From the NCBI RefSeq assembly GCF_003044565.1, contig NZ_POXG01000002.1, positions 62,001 to 126,000 on the forward strand: 64,000 bases of DNA, in the 5' to 3' direction. Shown piece after piece: positions 53,311 to 61,901 of the stretch. The notes beneath the pieces are model-generated. The model did not search any database, was not told the DNA's origin, and saw only the letters and a program-made list of their open reading frames with translations. Position numbers and translations under genes: made by a program. The DNA is from Neisseria sicca (GTDB lineage Bacteria; Pseudomonadota; Gammaproteobacteria; Burkholderiales; Neisseriaceae). Each line of letters begins with the position of its first letter. Positions within the stretch are counted from its first letter, which is position 1.

Positions 53311-55689
53311 CTAAGTAGATGTTTTACCAGATACAGCCTGATAAAGCAGTGGCAGCCAAACATCGGGATCTTCGCTACCGGTTTCTTCCATAATGCGGTG
53401 CATTAGGGCAACATTTTCTGATGTGCCTGAAAGTACGACCAATTCATCATGAAAGTCGTGTAAATCAAGAGTGGCGAACGTACTCTGCTTACTTTGCTTA
53501 ATCAGGAAAATACGGCTTTCAACCGGTAATTTGAGAAGTTCGGCGCATTCTTTATCGGAAAGGCCGCATTTCATGTAAGATTCTTTGCTGCCGTCAGGGT
53601 TAGGTAGGAAAATTTTGGTCGGCGTTTGCTGTACGATGGCCGCAAAATTGGGGGAGTTGGCGGCATCTTCTGGCGACTGTGAATCTAAAAGCAAAAACTC
53701 ACCTGATTTACGGCCGGTTTTCAGTGTTTTAAGCATCAAATCGGCTGTAATATCAAACCGGTCGGCATACCAGAACTCGGCAATGACCGAAGCCATCAAA
53801 CTGCCTTCATCTGCCACACGGTCTGCCATTATTTCCTTCAAATACAGCAGATAAGCCAATACCGGACCTGTCGGTTCATAATCCTCTTTCAAGATACAGG
53901 TTACGTCCAGACCGATACGGAAAAACGCTTCCGGATCAAAGCGGTTTGACAGACTGTCCAAGCACCAAGCAAATTCTCCGCCCTCGCTGCGGCACCACTT
54001 GGAGAGGCGCGTACGCAAAGAGTTTGGCGCGGTAGAGTATGGCAAGTTGTCCAGCAGGGTGCTGAAATTACGCAGGTCAAACTCCAGTTCGTAGAGTGTA
54101 TCGACTGCCAACTTGATTTGCCGTTCCTCCGAAGCGTCAGCGCCGCCGGCACATTGTTTGACCAAGCGGTACAGGAAACTACGGTGTTTCGGCTGATCGG
54201 GCAGTTGGAACGGGTTAAAGCCATTGTCAACGCCTTCTTCGACCGCGTAGTAAGTTCCGCCTAATGCCCGAACGAAGATTTCCATCCCCCTATCTAAATC
54301 CAGAACAAACAGATAAGGATCAAACCGCGCCATAAAGGTCAGAATTGCGGTTTCCAGAGCGGTTTTACCCGTACCGGTTGCTCCAGTAATCAAAGTATGT
54401 CCCGCAATCCGTTTGCCGCGCATATTAATGTCTTTGCGGCTGTAATGCAGGTTCAGGTTAAACAGGGTGTTTGACAGCGTTTTCAGAGGCATCACCGGTG
54501 AACCGTCGCCAATCGGATTGCCCCAGCTTTTCCCTTGGGAGTAGTTGTGCATTCCGAATACGGTGGCAAGATTGGTGGTTGTTTTCGGCATCATCCGTGG
54601 ACGCTGTTTGTAACCCGGAATTTGGCTGAAAAAGGTTGAGGGCATCGAACCGGCTGCATGGACAAAACGGAATCCGTTTGCATTGAGGAACTCCGTCATC
54701 GCCGTCGAACCGTTTTTACGGGCAGCTTTCGGGGTATCACCATATACAACAAGGGAGGCGGAATAATCGCCGAACATGGTGCGCCCCGCAGACAGTTCAC
54801 CTTTTCCCAAAGTCAGTTCGTCCTGCTGATCTGTCGCTTCGTCTTTGGCACTTTTCAAGGCATTACGCTGTTGGTTGATGGCCGACTGCATATCAGCATT
54901 TTCCGTATAGATAAAACTTTGCGTCAGCGTAAATTCACACGGAAGTGACAAGACCGGCAGCAAAGTCATAATTTTACTCCGGCCGAAGTCCTTCAAATCA
55001 TAGCAGGTAGCAAACTTTCGATGTTCCGCACTTCTGATCTCCAGAATATCCGTACCGAAATGCAGGTCGGCAGTAGGGATCACTTTATATGCCGCAGAAG
55101 GGGTTAGGGGAATATTTTCCCTTAATCCCCCATTGCAAAGTGTTCCAAAGAATTGATAGACATCTGAAAATACCACCCCGTTCTCGTTTTCATAAACGCC
55201 CAACGGTTCGGGATCAAATATGCTTAATCCTTTTACGATCAAATCCAACAGCTCCGCCGTTTCTTCAACCCCATCTGAAAAATCATGGTATTTTAAGACG
55301 ACCGATAAGTAGAACAAATTTTCAAAATAGTCTTTTTGGTTGAATTGTTCGATATAGTGATCTGCAAACTGTCGGCAGAAGTTATTTTTGAAAATATAGT
55401 TTCTTTTCAAATCAATTTTCTGCCGTTGGAGCGTCGTCCATATGGCAAGCCGACTGCCATACTGCTTGCCAGCAGCATTCAAAACCCTTTTGAGGGTTTC
55501 GTTTGCCGCTATCAAATGCCCGTCATTCACGCCTTCAAACGGAATACCGTCAAATTTAACGGTAAAGCCCAAGTAGCCGTTTTCATAATGCACAATGTGC
55601 TCAGCAACGTGCCGACTGACTTTCGGAAAAAAGTTTTGCTGCGGCGGCTGCCTCTTCAGTTTCTTCCTTAATAAATCGGATGTAATCAT
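53311..55689 (-). CDS. virB4: Type IV secretion ATPase VirB4
   Basis: A 792-residue secretion ATPase that powers pilus assembly and DNA translocation. Walker A is LITGATGTGKTALETA (about residues 430-445), and the C-terminal motor region contains LDSQSPEDAANSPNFAAIVQ. The N-terminal CagE/TrbE domain covers about residues 170-380. The chosen Met (MITSDLLRKKLKRQPPQQNF) gives an 89-bp overlap with virB3; the first Met of the frame is five codons upstream and no other Met lies near. Overlapping virB3-virB4 is common. Confidence 0.92.
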   Translation of the reverse strand: MITSDLLRKKLKRQPPQQNFFPKVSRHVAEHIVHYENGYLGFTVKFDGIPFEGVNDGHLIAANETLKRVLNAAGKQYGSRLAIWTTLQRQKIDLKRNYIFKNNFCRQFADHYIEQFNQKDYFENLFYLSVVLKYHDFSDGVEETAELLDLIVKGLSIFDPEPLGVYENENGVVFSDVYQFFGTLCNGGLRENIPLTPSAAYKVIPTADLHFGTDILEIRSAEHRKFATCYDLKDFGRSKIMTLLPVLSLPCEFTLTQSFIYTENADMQSAINQQRNALKSAKDEATDQQDELTLGKGELSAGRTMFGDYSASLVVYGDTPKAARKNGSTAMTEFLNANGFRFVHAAGSMPSTFFSQIPGYKQRPRMMPKTTTNLATVFGMHNYSQGKSWGNPIGDGSPVMPLKTLSNTLFNLNLHYSRKDINMRGKRIAGHTLITGATGTGKTALETAILTFMARFDPYLFVLDLDRGMEIFVRALGGTYYAVEEGVDNGFNPFQLPDQPKHRSFLYRLVKQCAGGADASEERQIKLAVDTLYELEFDLRNFSTLLDNLPYSTAPNSLRTRLSKWCRSEGGEFAWCLDSLSNRFDPEAFFRIGLDVTCILKEDYEPTGPVLAYLLYLKEIMADRVADEGSLMASVIAEFWYADRFDITADLMLKTLKTGRKSGEFLLLDSQSPEDAANSPNFAAIVQQTPTKIFLPNPDGSKESYMKCGLSDKECAELLKLPVESRIFLIKQSKQSTFATLDLHDFHDELVVLSGTSENVALMHRIMEETGSEDPDVWLPLLYQAVSGKTST

Positions 55690-56032
55690 CGCGGTCTCTT
55701 CCAAATTTGGTTGCTGTAATGGTTAGGGTGTCACCGAAAAGATTTGACTTCCTCCGGACGAACCACCAGTAAATTTCCAAACCCAATATACGTAATGCCT
55801 GATCATCCCTTTTCGTGAGTATCCTCAAGAAATAGATACAGGGCAGGGCCAGCAGGAAAATCCCGAAAGCCTTCAAACCGTAAACAGGCATAAGAAACAT
55901 GGCGGTAGCCATAAATACCACTAAGATAATAAAGCCCGGAATAATAGGAACTCCGGCCAGCATGGCGACACGTGACAGTCCCTCATAAGAACTGTACTCT
56001 GTGTCAATATTGATTTCGGGTAATCCGTTCAT
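55601..56032 (-). CDS. virB3: Type IV secretion protein VirB3
   Basis: A 143-residue membrane protein, longer than the usual 100-110 residues. The VirB3 core has two hydrophobic segments (IIPGFIILVVFMATAMFLMP, AFGIFLLALPCIYFLRILTK) followed by KRDDQALRILGLEIYWW, diagnostic of the family. The last 45 residues run in the region that overlaps virB4. It works with VirB4 in pilus biogenesis. It follows virB2 by 20 bp. Confidence 0.88.
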   Translation of the reverse strand: MNGLPEINIDTEYSSYEGLSRVAMLAGVPIIPGFIILVVFMATAMFLMPVYGLKAFGIFLLALPCIYFLRILTKRDDQALRILGLEIYWWFVRRKSNLFGDTLTITATKFGRDRDDYIRFIKEETEEAAAAAKLFSESQSARC

Positions 56033-56052
56033 CCGTATTCACCCTGTGTCAA

Positions 56053-56370
56053 TTAGAAGTTAACGCTTTTTGCTGCTTTAATAATCCCTGCCGCCAACGC
56101 CGGTCCGCATCCGAACAGAAAAATCCAACCGCAAACCCGAAGAATGTCGCCAATAGTTTTTTCTTGAAAATAACCGCCAACAGCAACCATGACAATTGCC
56201 ACACCTGCAACAATCGCCAAAATGTTGTACCACTCTTGAAACCATTGTTTGACTGTACTCTCTCCGGTTGACAGGCCGCCGGCGGCCAAAGCCGTCTGAA
56301 TACCCCCCAACATTGCACAAAACAAAAACGCTTTTACCCATTGACGGGTGTTTTCACTTACATATTTCAT
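56053..56370 (-). CDS. virB2: Type IV secretion major pilin VirB2
   Basis: A 105-residue pilin precursor with a long signal sequence (about 29 residues, ending TALAAGG), then two hydrophobic segments (YNILAIVAGVAIVMVAVGGY and DILRVCGWIFLFGCGPALAA) joined by a short basic loop, the VirB2 pattern. An uptake sequence (GCCGTCTGAA) overlaps the signal-peptide codons. GGAG precedes the ATG, and two terminator-like hairpins separate it from virB1. Confidence 0.9.
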   Translation of the reverse strand: MKYVSENTRQWVKAFLFCAMLGGIQTALAAGGLSTGESTVKQWFQEWYNILAIVAGVAIVMVAVGGYFQEKTIGDILRVCGWIFLFGCGPALAAGIIKAAKSVNF

Positions 56371-56392
56371 TTTTGAAGCTCCAAAAAAAAGA

Positions 56393-56433
56393 CCGCCAAT
56401 ATGGCGGATACAAAAAAACGACCATAAGGTCGT
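56393..56433 (-). terminator. Two tandem hairpins with T-runs between virB1 and virB2
   Basis: ACGACC-TTAT-GGTCGT followed by seven T, then CCGCCA-TAT-TGGCGG followed by TCTTTTTTTT, GGAG and the virB2 ATG (minus strand). Both have the form of intrinsic terminators. Confidence 0.85.
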
Positions 56434-56436
56434 GTA

Positions 56437-57117
56437 TTAAAAATCACCGAAAACATCCCAAGACTTAGGTTCTGGTTTTTGTAGAACAACTTGCTGATGT
56501 ATTCCTCTTTCAATTCGGACAGGTATATCGGAGAAATTGGTTCGCTCTGAGAATACTGCCTGTCTGTATGGCGAATCAGATGTTTTCTTATTGGCAACCG
56601 TTACCGGAACAGGTTGTATTGCAGCTGGATTTTTTCCACTTAAACGTGCGTAACGTGCTTTGACGTTGCGGACGTAAAGCTTGGTTTCCCGATATGGTGG
56701 AATACCACCATATCTACGAACTGCTCCTTCGCCGGCGTTATAGCCGGCAAGCACTAAGTCAAGATTACAGCCGTGAATACTGGATCTATCAGGAAAATGG
56801 TTACATAAAAAACGCAGGTAACGAGTACCTGCGATGATGTTTTGTTCCGGATCGTAAAGGTTTTTGGGGTTTACCCCCATCCGTGCTGCCGTCCCAGGAA
56901 TAACCTGCAAAAGGCCTCGCGCATCTTTGTTAGACAGGGCATAACGGTTTCCTGAGCTCTCACGCCCCATAACCGCCCATACAATGTTTTTGTCTAATCG
57001 TTGCAATGCGGCATGCTTTTCAACCAAAGCCTCATATTGTGGATAAGGGGCTGCGGCAATTGCTGATGTTTGGTAAAAAGCAAAGAGTGATGTAGTCAGT
57101 ATCAATATTTTTTTCAT
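56437..57117 (-). CDS. virB1: Lytic transglycosylase VirB1
   Basis: A 226-residue periplasmic lytic transglycosylase that opens peptidoglycan for the channel. The signal peptide covers about residues 1-21 (MKKILILTTSLFAFYQTSAI). The SLT fold includes the catalytic Glu in VWAVMGRESSGNRYALS, the ARGLLQVIPGTAARMG motif and LAGYNAGEGAVRRYGG. The C-terminal 60 residues are a variable extension. I chose Met at 57117; it overlaps the preceding small gene by 4 bp. Confidence 0.93.
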   Translation of the reverse strand: MKKILILTTSLFAFYQTSAIAAAPYPQYEALVEKHAALQRLDKNIVWAVMGRESSGNRYALSNKDARGLLQVIPGTAARMGVNPKNLYDPEQNIIAGTRYLRFLCNHFPDRSSIHGCNLDLVLAGYNAGEGAVRRYGGIPPYRETKLYVRNVKARYARLSGKNPAAIQPVPVTVANKKTSDSPYRQAVFSERTNFSDIPVRIERGIHQQVVLQKPEPKSWDVFGDF

Positions 57118-57368
57118 GTTTTTTTCACATCCCATTTCTCAACAGGGGACACCTGCCAATCATTTACATAACGGATACGGCCGCCCTCAATTGAGTGATA
57201 CCGTGTTCCATAAACATACACTTTCAAACGACCGTCAGACATGGTTTTCAACACATTGCAGTACATCAAGTAATCAATCCGAGACCGACTATTCAATGAA
57301 TGCGAACATTTAAGAAAATGCGAACCGTTCCAACCATCCGGTTGTTCCTTATGAATTCTTCTACCCAT
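57114..57368 (-). CDS. Small protein of unknown function at the head of the T4SS cluster
   Basis: An 84-residue, basic protein (MGRRIHKEQPDGWNGSHFLK onward) with beta-strand-like segments (RLKVYVYGTRYHSIEGGRIR) and three cysteines or more in the first half. It overlaps virB1 by 4 bp, so it is translated with it, and AAAGGAT precedes the start. It is the first gene after the right end of the ICE. No family recognised. Confidence 0.6.
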   Translation of the reverse strand: MGRRIHKEQPDGWNGSHFLKCSHSLNSRSRIDYLMYCNVLKTMSDGRLKVYVYGTRYHSIEGGRIRYVNDWQVSPVEKWDVKKT

Positions 57369-57402
57369 TACTTATCCTTTATTTTTTCTGAAAAATAAAA
57401 AA

Positions 57403-57447
57403 AACGAAAAGCGAAGCAAATTGATTAAAAATGCTTGGATTTTCGTT
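57403..57447 (-). terminator. Terminator-like hairpin at the head of the T4SS cluster
   Basis: AACGAAAA (57403-57410) pairs with TTTTCGTT (57440-57447), with an inner AAGCA/TGCTT stem; on the minus strand eight T follow. It stands 35 bp upstream of the first gene. The remaining 57448-57559 shows no feature. Confidence 0.7.
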
Positions 57448-57559
57448 CTTTGGGGTGTGTCCATTTTGTGACTGAAACACATTGAAATAAATAGTATGTG
57501 ATGGTATGTGCAGACTTCACTTCTATTTAAAAACAATGGGTTAGTTTTTGTATTTAAGT

Positions 57560-57605
<46 letters not shown>

Positions 57606-57832
57606 ACAAATCAATGCCTTGCGTAAGCAAGGTATTTTTTCATGTCGCAACTGTGTCCAAGTTGTGTCTTTGTAAATAGCCCGATTCCGTCCAATACCGC
57701 GGCATGGACCTGCAGATGTTCCGCCGACAAATTCACTAAATCCGTTCCCTGTCTGATCTGCTTACATCAGGGTAAACCCATGCAGTTCCCACCCAATCCA
57801 CTTGCTGCCATTCCAAATCCCAAGCAACCGAC
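57606..57832 (-). pseudogene. Remnant of a second integrase gene next to attR
   Basis: 57606-57731 aligns with the integrase 3' end at 16877-17004, with scattered differences (for example CTTGCGTAAGC, TGTGTCCAA, AGCCCGATTCCGTCCAATACC shared). After a deletion, 57764-57830 aligns with 17307-17370 (CAATCCACTTGCTGCCATTCC shared). It is the degraded end of a related integrase in the same orientation, evidence that another element earlier used this tRNA site. A Correia element then interrupts the sequence. Confidence 0.85.
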
Positions 57833-57848
57833 AAAGAATCGTGTGGCA

Positions 57849-57955
57849 TTTATAGTGGATTAAATTTAAACCAGTACGGCGTTGCCTCGCCTTGCCGTAC
57901 TATTTGTACTGTCTGCGGCTTCGTCGCCTTGTCCTGATTTAAATTTAATCCACTA
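57849..57955. repeat. Correia repeat enclosed element (short, 107 bp)
   Basis: Same length and arrangement as 2325-2431, with TATAGTGGATTAA termini and a TA at each edge. It is inserted at the end of the integrase remnant. Confidence 0.95.
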
Positions 57956-57980
57956 TAGTGCCAATCTAGTGCCACCTGAT

Positions 57981-58027
57981 TAAAACGTCGTCTGAAAATC
58001 GACAATTCGTTTTCAGACGACGTTTTA
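57981..58027 (-). terminator. DUS-type hairpin after the tetR-family gene
   Basis: TAAAACGTCGTCTGAAAA and its complement, stem about 18 bp, 11-nt loop, 49 bp beyond the TetR-family stop. Confidence 0.8.
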
Positions 58028-58075
58028 TGAAAAATTCAGCGAATCCCTTTCATCTTCCCCAAAAAATCAATCTCC

Positions 58076-58708
58076 TCACTCGTTCCTTCCTTCTTCCCCC
58101 GCCAAACCGTGCAGCAGCAATCCCAATATATCCTGCGGCAGCTTTTGCGGCGCAGCGGCATAAAGCGCGGCCAATTGCGGGTGGCGCATCAATATATCTG
58201 CCTGTCGGATGAACAGGTCGATGAGTTCCACCGGCAAATCGGGCTGAATCAGGCGGCGTTGTTGCAGGGTATGGAAGAAACCGCGCATAAAGGCGTATTT
58301 TTCTTCGTTCAACTCATGGAAAAACCGCTCCAGCTCCAAATCGGTGTTTTCTTCGATGTCGCGCAGGAAGGCGGCGGAATAGAGTTCTTCAAACGATTGT
58401 TTTTGTAGGGCGAACACGGCTTCGGCGGCTTCGCGCAGGCTGCATTGCCGTGCGAGCAGGTTTTCAAATTCGGCACGGATGCGGTTTTTCTGCTCGGTAA
58501 CGATTTCCTGCAAGAGCGCGTTTTTGCCGCTGTAATGTTTGTAAAAAGTAACGCGGCTGACGGCGGTCTCGGCGCAGATTCCGCCTACGGATACGGCGGA
58601 AAAGCCGTGTTCGCGGAACAGGCGGCGGGCGGTGTCGGCGATGGTTTGTTGTTTGCTGGCGGTCATGACGGTAGGAAGCTTTTGATTTTGTTCATAAAGG
58701 GTTTTCAT
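58076..58708 (-). CDS. TetR family transcriptional regulator
   Basis: A 210-residue regulator. The N-terminal HTH spans about residues 20-65 (ADTARRLFREHGFSAVSVGG; AETAVSRVTFYKHYSGKNAL), and the rest is the helical ligand-binding and dimer domain. Met1 and Met15 are both possible starts; neither has a clear Shine-Dalgarno. It is divergent from a TonB-dependent receptor gene 402 bp away, so it probably controls that gene and itself. Confidence 0.88.
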   Translation of the reverse strand: MKTLYEQNQKLPTVMTASKQQTIADTARRLFREHGFSAVSVGGICAETAVSRVTFYKHYSGKNALLQEIVTEQKNRIRAEFENLLARQCSLREAAEAVFALQKQSFEELYSAAFLRDIEENTDLELERFFHELNEEKYAFMRGFFHTLQQRRLIQPDLPVELIDLFIRQADILMRHPQLAALYAAAPQKLPQDILGLLLHGLAGEEGRNE

Positions 58709-59110
58709 TAAAGTTATCCGCGAGTCGGATACTCATCATATTTCCCCACGGCGGCAATGGCAATACGGCGGTGTTTCAGACGACCTCTTTCCTTACCTCT
58801 CCTCTCCGCCCTACGGATGAGGGCTGTCGGATGCTTAGCAGGCCAAATTCATAAAGGTCACGGAATTGCCCTCCCCAACCTTCTCCTGCCGAACTGGGAG
58901 AGGGAATTGTTTTTAGATGGTTCACTGTAAAAAGGGGGGAAGTAAAGTGAATGATAAACACTTGCATTCCTGTTTTTTGTTTTTTATACTTTACATTAAT
59001 AGTTTGTTTTATGTAAATGTGTAAACAACAAATATTTGCATACTGACGGAGCGGTTGGATTGTCTGATGTTCAATCCGCCCCGACGTATGTCGTCTGAAA
59101 GGATAAGGAA
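58709..59110. promoter_or_regulatory. Divergent promoter region of tetR-family and receptor genes
   Basis: Contains one TTTCAGACGACCTC, a GC-rich low-information stretch (58790-58915), and an AT-rich promoter zone. TTTACAT (58990-58996) and ATGTAAA (59011-59017) form an inverted repeat about 95 bp before the receptor start, a candidate operator. No gene. Confidence 0.4.
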
Positions 59111-61156
59111 ATGCAGAAACCTACCCTCCGCCGCCTGCCGCTGCTGCTTGCCGCCGCTTTCGCCTCCGAATGGATTTATGCCGCCGATGCGGCGCAAGAT
59201 GCGGAACAAGTGCAGTTGGAAGAAGTCGTCGTCACCGGCGAACGCACCAACCGCAGCGGCTTTGAAACCGCCACGTCCAACCGCGTTTTCACCACGCCGA
59301 ACATCGACCGCAGCGGCCACAACCTTTCCGCAACCGACCTGCTCAAACAGACCGTGAACACGGTGGACTTGGGCAGCGGCAACGATTTGCCGACCGTGCG
59401 CGGCGTGGACGGCTCCGGCCCTGCCGTCGGTGCGGTGGCGTTTTTCGCGGGCACGCGGCCGCGCTTGAACCTGTCCATAGACGGCCGCTCCGCCACTTAT
59501 AACGAATACGCCTTCGGCACGCAGTCGCTGTGGGACATGCAGCAGGTGGAAGTCTTGCGCGGGCCGCAAAGCCATGTGCGCGGACAGAATGCGGTGGCGG
59601 GGGCGGTGGTGATGCGTTCCAAAGATCCGACCGACGAATGGGAAGGCGCGCTGCGCTTGGGTTTGGGCAACCAGAAAACGCGCAATGTTGCCGGCGTAGT
59701 GTCCGGCCCGATTGTGAAAAACAACCTTGCCTTCAGATTGAGCGCGGAGCGGCAGCAGCGCGAAAGCTACGAGCCGTTCGTGTCCTATGAGCCGACCGGC
59801 AACCCGCGCCGCGTGGAAAACACCAACGTGCGCTTCAAACTCCTGCTCACGCCCGAAAACCATCCCGATTTTTACAGCCGCCTGACGCTGAACCACATCC
59901 GTTCGCGCGCACCGCAAAACGAAATCATGGGCAATACCGCCAGCCGCCGTTTTTTAAAAGAAAAGCCCGTGTTCGTAACCGGCTCGACATCGGGCATCTG
60001 GGACGTATCGTGGCAGCTTAACGACTATCTGAAACTGGAAAACAAACTGGTTTACGGCCGCTACCACAACGAGCGGCTGCACCTGCCGATGACCGTCAGC
60101 CCGCAAGGCGTGCCCGCCGAACTCAAAGGCCGCGAACTGCAATGGGAACCGGTATTGCATTTTTCAAACAAAGGCCGTCTGAAAGGCCTTGCCGGACTGC
60201 ACTACTTCCACAGCAAACAAGACGAATGGGTGGATATCCGCAGCGTCGGCGGCCGCAACACCTTTGACGACCGCAACAGCGTGCGCGCCCTGTTTGCCGA
60301 AACCACATACAGCCCCAGCGAAAAATGGGATATCACAGCCGCCGCCCGCATTGAAAAAGAAACGCACAAACGAAGCGGCGGCAGCGGCGCACTGCACCTC
60401 GATTTAGACAAAGGTCAGACCGTGTTCCTACCCAAAATCGACATCGCCTTCAAACCCACCGACCAATGGGTCAGCGGCATCAAAGCCGCGCGCGGCTACA
60501 ACCCCGGCGGCGCGGGCATCACCTTCGGCCGCCCTGTCGTAACCTACACTTACGAGCCAGAATATGTGAACAACTATGAGTGGTACACCCGCTGGCGCAG
60601 CGCAGACCGCCGCCTGCAACTCTCCGGCAACCTGTTCCTGAACCACTACCGCGACATACAGCTTCCCTTCTATCTCGGCACCAACTCCGTCGTTATCCGC
60701 AACGCCAAAAAAGTCCATACCTACGGCGCAGAACTCGCCGCCGACTGGCAGGCGACCGACAGCCTGAAACTCACCACCGGACTGGGGCTGCTCAACACCA
60801 AAATCAAAAGCTATCCCGACAGCGGCATCGAAGGCAACAAACTCGGCCGCGCGCCCAAATACACCGCCAACATCGGCGTGAAATACCTGAACGACAAAGG
60901 CTGGGAAGCCGGCGGCGACGTGCGCTTCTACGGCGGCTACTACTCCGCTGCCGACAATGCCGAATCAGGCAAAATCGGTGCATACAACCAAGTCAACCTC
61001 TACACCGCCTACAACTTCAAACAAGGCCGCATCTCGCTCTACGCCGACAACGTGTTCAACCGCCGCCGCCCCATATTCATTTCCAGTGCCGACCGCCAAG
61101 ACGCGCTCTACCAACGCCCCAGAAGCGTGGGCGTGAGCGCGGAATGGAAGTTTTAG
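59111..61156 (+). CDS. TonB-dependent outer-membrane receptor
   Basis: A 681-residue receptor with a signal peptide of about 24 residues (ends IYA), a TonB-box-like EEVVVTG (about 37-43), a plug with the PQSHVRGQNAVAGAVVMRSK stretch and a barrel closing on the terminal Phe of VSAEWKF. Overall it resembles siderophore-type receptors; the ligand cannot be told. GC-rich, with an AGGCCGTCTGAA uptake sequence inside. It is divergent from a TetR regulator and followed by a small gene, with AAGGATAAGGAA before the ATG. Confidence 0.88.
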   Translation: MQKPTLRRLPLLLAAAFASEWIYAADAAQDAEQVQLEEVVVTGERTNRSGFETATSNRVFTTPNIDRSGHNLSATDLLKQTVNTVDLGSGNDLPTVRGVDGSGPAVGAVAFFAGTRPRLNLSIDGRSATYNEYAFGTQSLWDMQQVEVLRGPQSHVRGQNAVAGAVVMRSKDPTDEWEGALRLGLGNQKTRNVAGVVSGPIVKNNLAFRLSAERQQRESYEPFVSYEPTGNPRRVENTNVRFKLLLTPENHPDFYSRLTLNHIRSRAPQNEIMGNTASRRFLKEKPVFVTGSTSGIWDVSWQLNDYLKLENKLVYGRYHNERLHLPMTVSPQGVPAELKGRELQWEPVLHFSNKGRLKGLAGLHYFHSKQDEWVDIRSVGGRNTFDDRNSVRALFAETTYSPSEKWDITAAARIEKETHKRSGGSGALHLDLDKGQTVFLPKIDIAFKPTDQWVSGIKAARGYNPGGAGITFGRPVVTYTYEPEYVNNYEWYTRWRSADRRLQLSGNLFLNHYRDIQLPFYLGTNSVVIRNAKKVHTYGAELAADWQATDSLKLTTGLGLLNTKIKSYPDSGIEGNKLGRAPKYTANIGVKYLNDKGWEAGGDVRFYGGYYSAADNAESGKIGAYNQVNLYTAYNFKQGRISLYADNVFNRRRPIFISSADRQDALYQRPRSVGVSAEWKF

Positions 61157-61222
61157 GCAAGAGCACAGGTCAGGCATTCATGCCCGACCTGTGCCTATTT
61201 CCCCAACACCCAAAGGAACCCC

Positions 61223-61621
61223 ATGCACTACTTCACCCCCGCCAAAACCCTGCCCGAAGGCACCGTCTACCTGACCGACCTGACCCACGTTGCCGACTTT
61301 TCCGACTGGCTGGCCGAATTCGAAACCCTGTTAAACCAAAACCGCCGCTTCGCCACCGTCTGCACCCCGATGCGGCGACAGGTGAGCGACGAACAGCGCA
61401 TTGCCGACCGCAAAACCTACATCGAATGGATAAAGGCACACCGCCCGCAACTCGCCGAACGCTGCGCCGCCATGCTCCTCATCGAACCCGACGCGGCGCA
61501 ACTGGCGTTCTTCCGCGAACAATCGTCCAAACTCGCCCCCGCGCTGGGCGTGAACTACATCGTCGAAGCCGACGAGCAAACCGCCCTGCAAAAGGCGGAA
61601 GAAGCGTTGAAGGTCGTCTGA
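61223..61621 (+). CDS. Protein of unknown function downstream of the receptor
   Basis: A 132-residue cytoplasmic-looking protein (MHYFTPAKTLPEGTVYLTDL onward), helical with several Trp and acidic residues and no signal peptide. AAAGGAA precedes the ATG. It starts 66 bp after the receptor stop in the same direction and probably shares its transcript. Its stop lies within an AGGTCGTCTGAA. No family recognised. Confidence 0.65.
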   Translation: MHYFTPAKTLPEGTVYLTDLTHVADFSDWLAEFETLLNQNRRFATVCTPMRRQVSDEQRIADRKTYIEWIKAHRPQLAERCAAMLLIEPDAAQLAFFREQSSKLAPALGVNYIVEADEQTALQKAEEALKVV

Positions 61622-61650
61622 AAACAGAATCCATGCTCCGGCAGCGGCTT

Positions 61651-61806
61651 TATAGTGGATTAACAAAAATCAGGACAAGGCGACGAAGCCGCAGACAGTA
61701 CAGATAGTACGGAACCGATTCACTTGGTGCTTCAGCACCTTAGAGAATCGTTCTCTTTGAGCTAAGGCGAGGCAACGCCGTACTGGTTTAAAGTTAATCC
61801 ACTATA
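61651..61806. repeat. Correia repeat enclosed element (full length, 156 bp)
   Basis: Complete form with TATAGTGGATTAA termini and the central segment GGAACCGATTCACTTGGTGC... that contains the IHF-binding region. It ends 95 bp upstream of the quinone-reductase gene, where Correia-borne promoters are known to act in Neisseria. Confidence 0.95.
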
Positions 61807-61901
61807 TCATTCAGCCTTGCCTGCCCGATACGGATTTGAGCAAACCGACATTCTTTTGATAGCATGGGAAAACTCGGCAACTGACTTTCAGGAGTACAAA
61901 A

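Noticed and set aside
18000..57000. CRISPR array among the many short repeats of the ICE
   Set aside because: The repeats are inverted hairpins of differing sequence and DUS pairs; no regularly spaced direct repeats with unique spacers and no cas genes are present.
58780..58967. 63-codon frame reading through the GC-rich stretch before the receptor
   Set aside because: The PSSAGEGWGGQ-type translation comes from a common low-information intergenic sequence and lacks a start context.
59009..59917. 302-codon frame opposite the TonB-dependent receptor
   Set aside because: Antisense shadow of a well-supported receptor gene; no motifs and no ribosome-binding site.
60580..61707. 375-codon plus-strand frame overlapping the end of the receptor
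   Set aside because: Arg/His/Pro-rich out-of-frame translation of the receptor and of the next gene, running into a Correia element.
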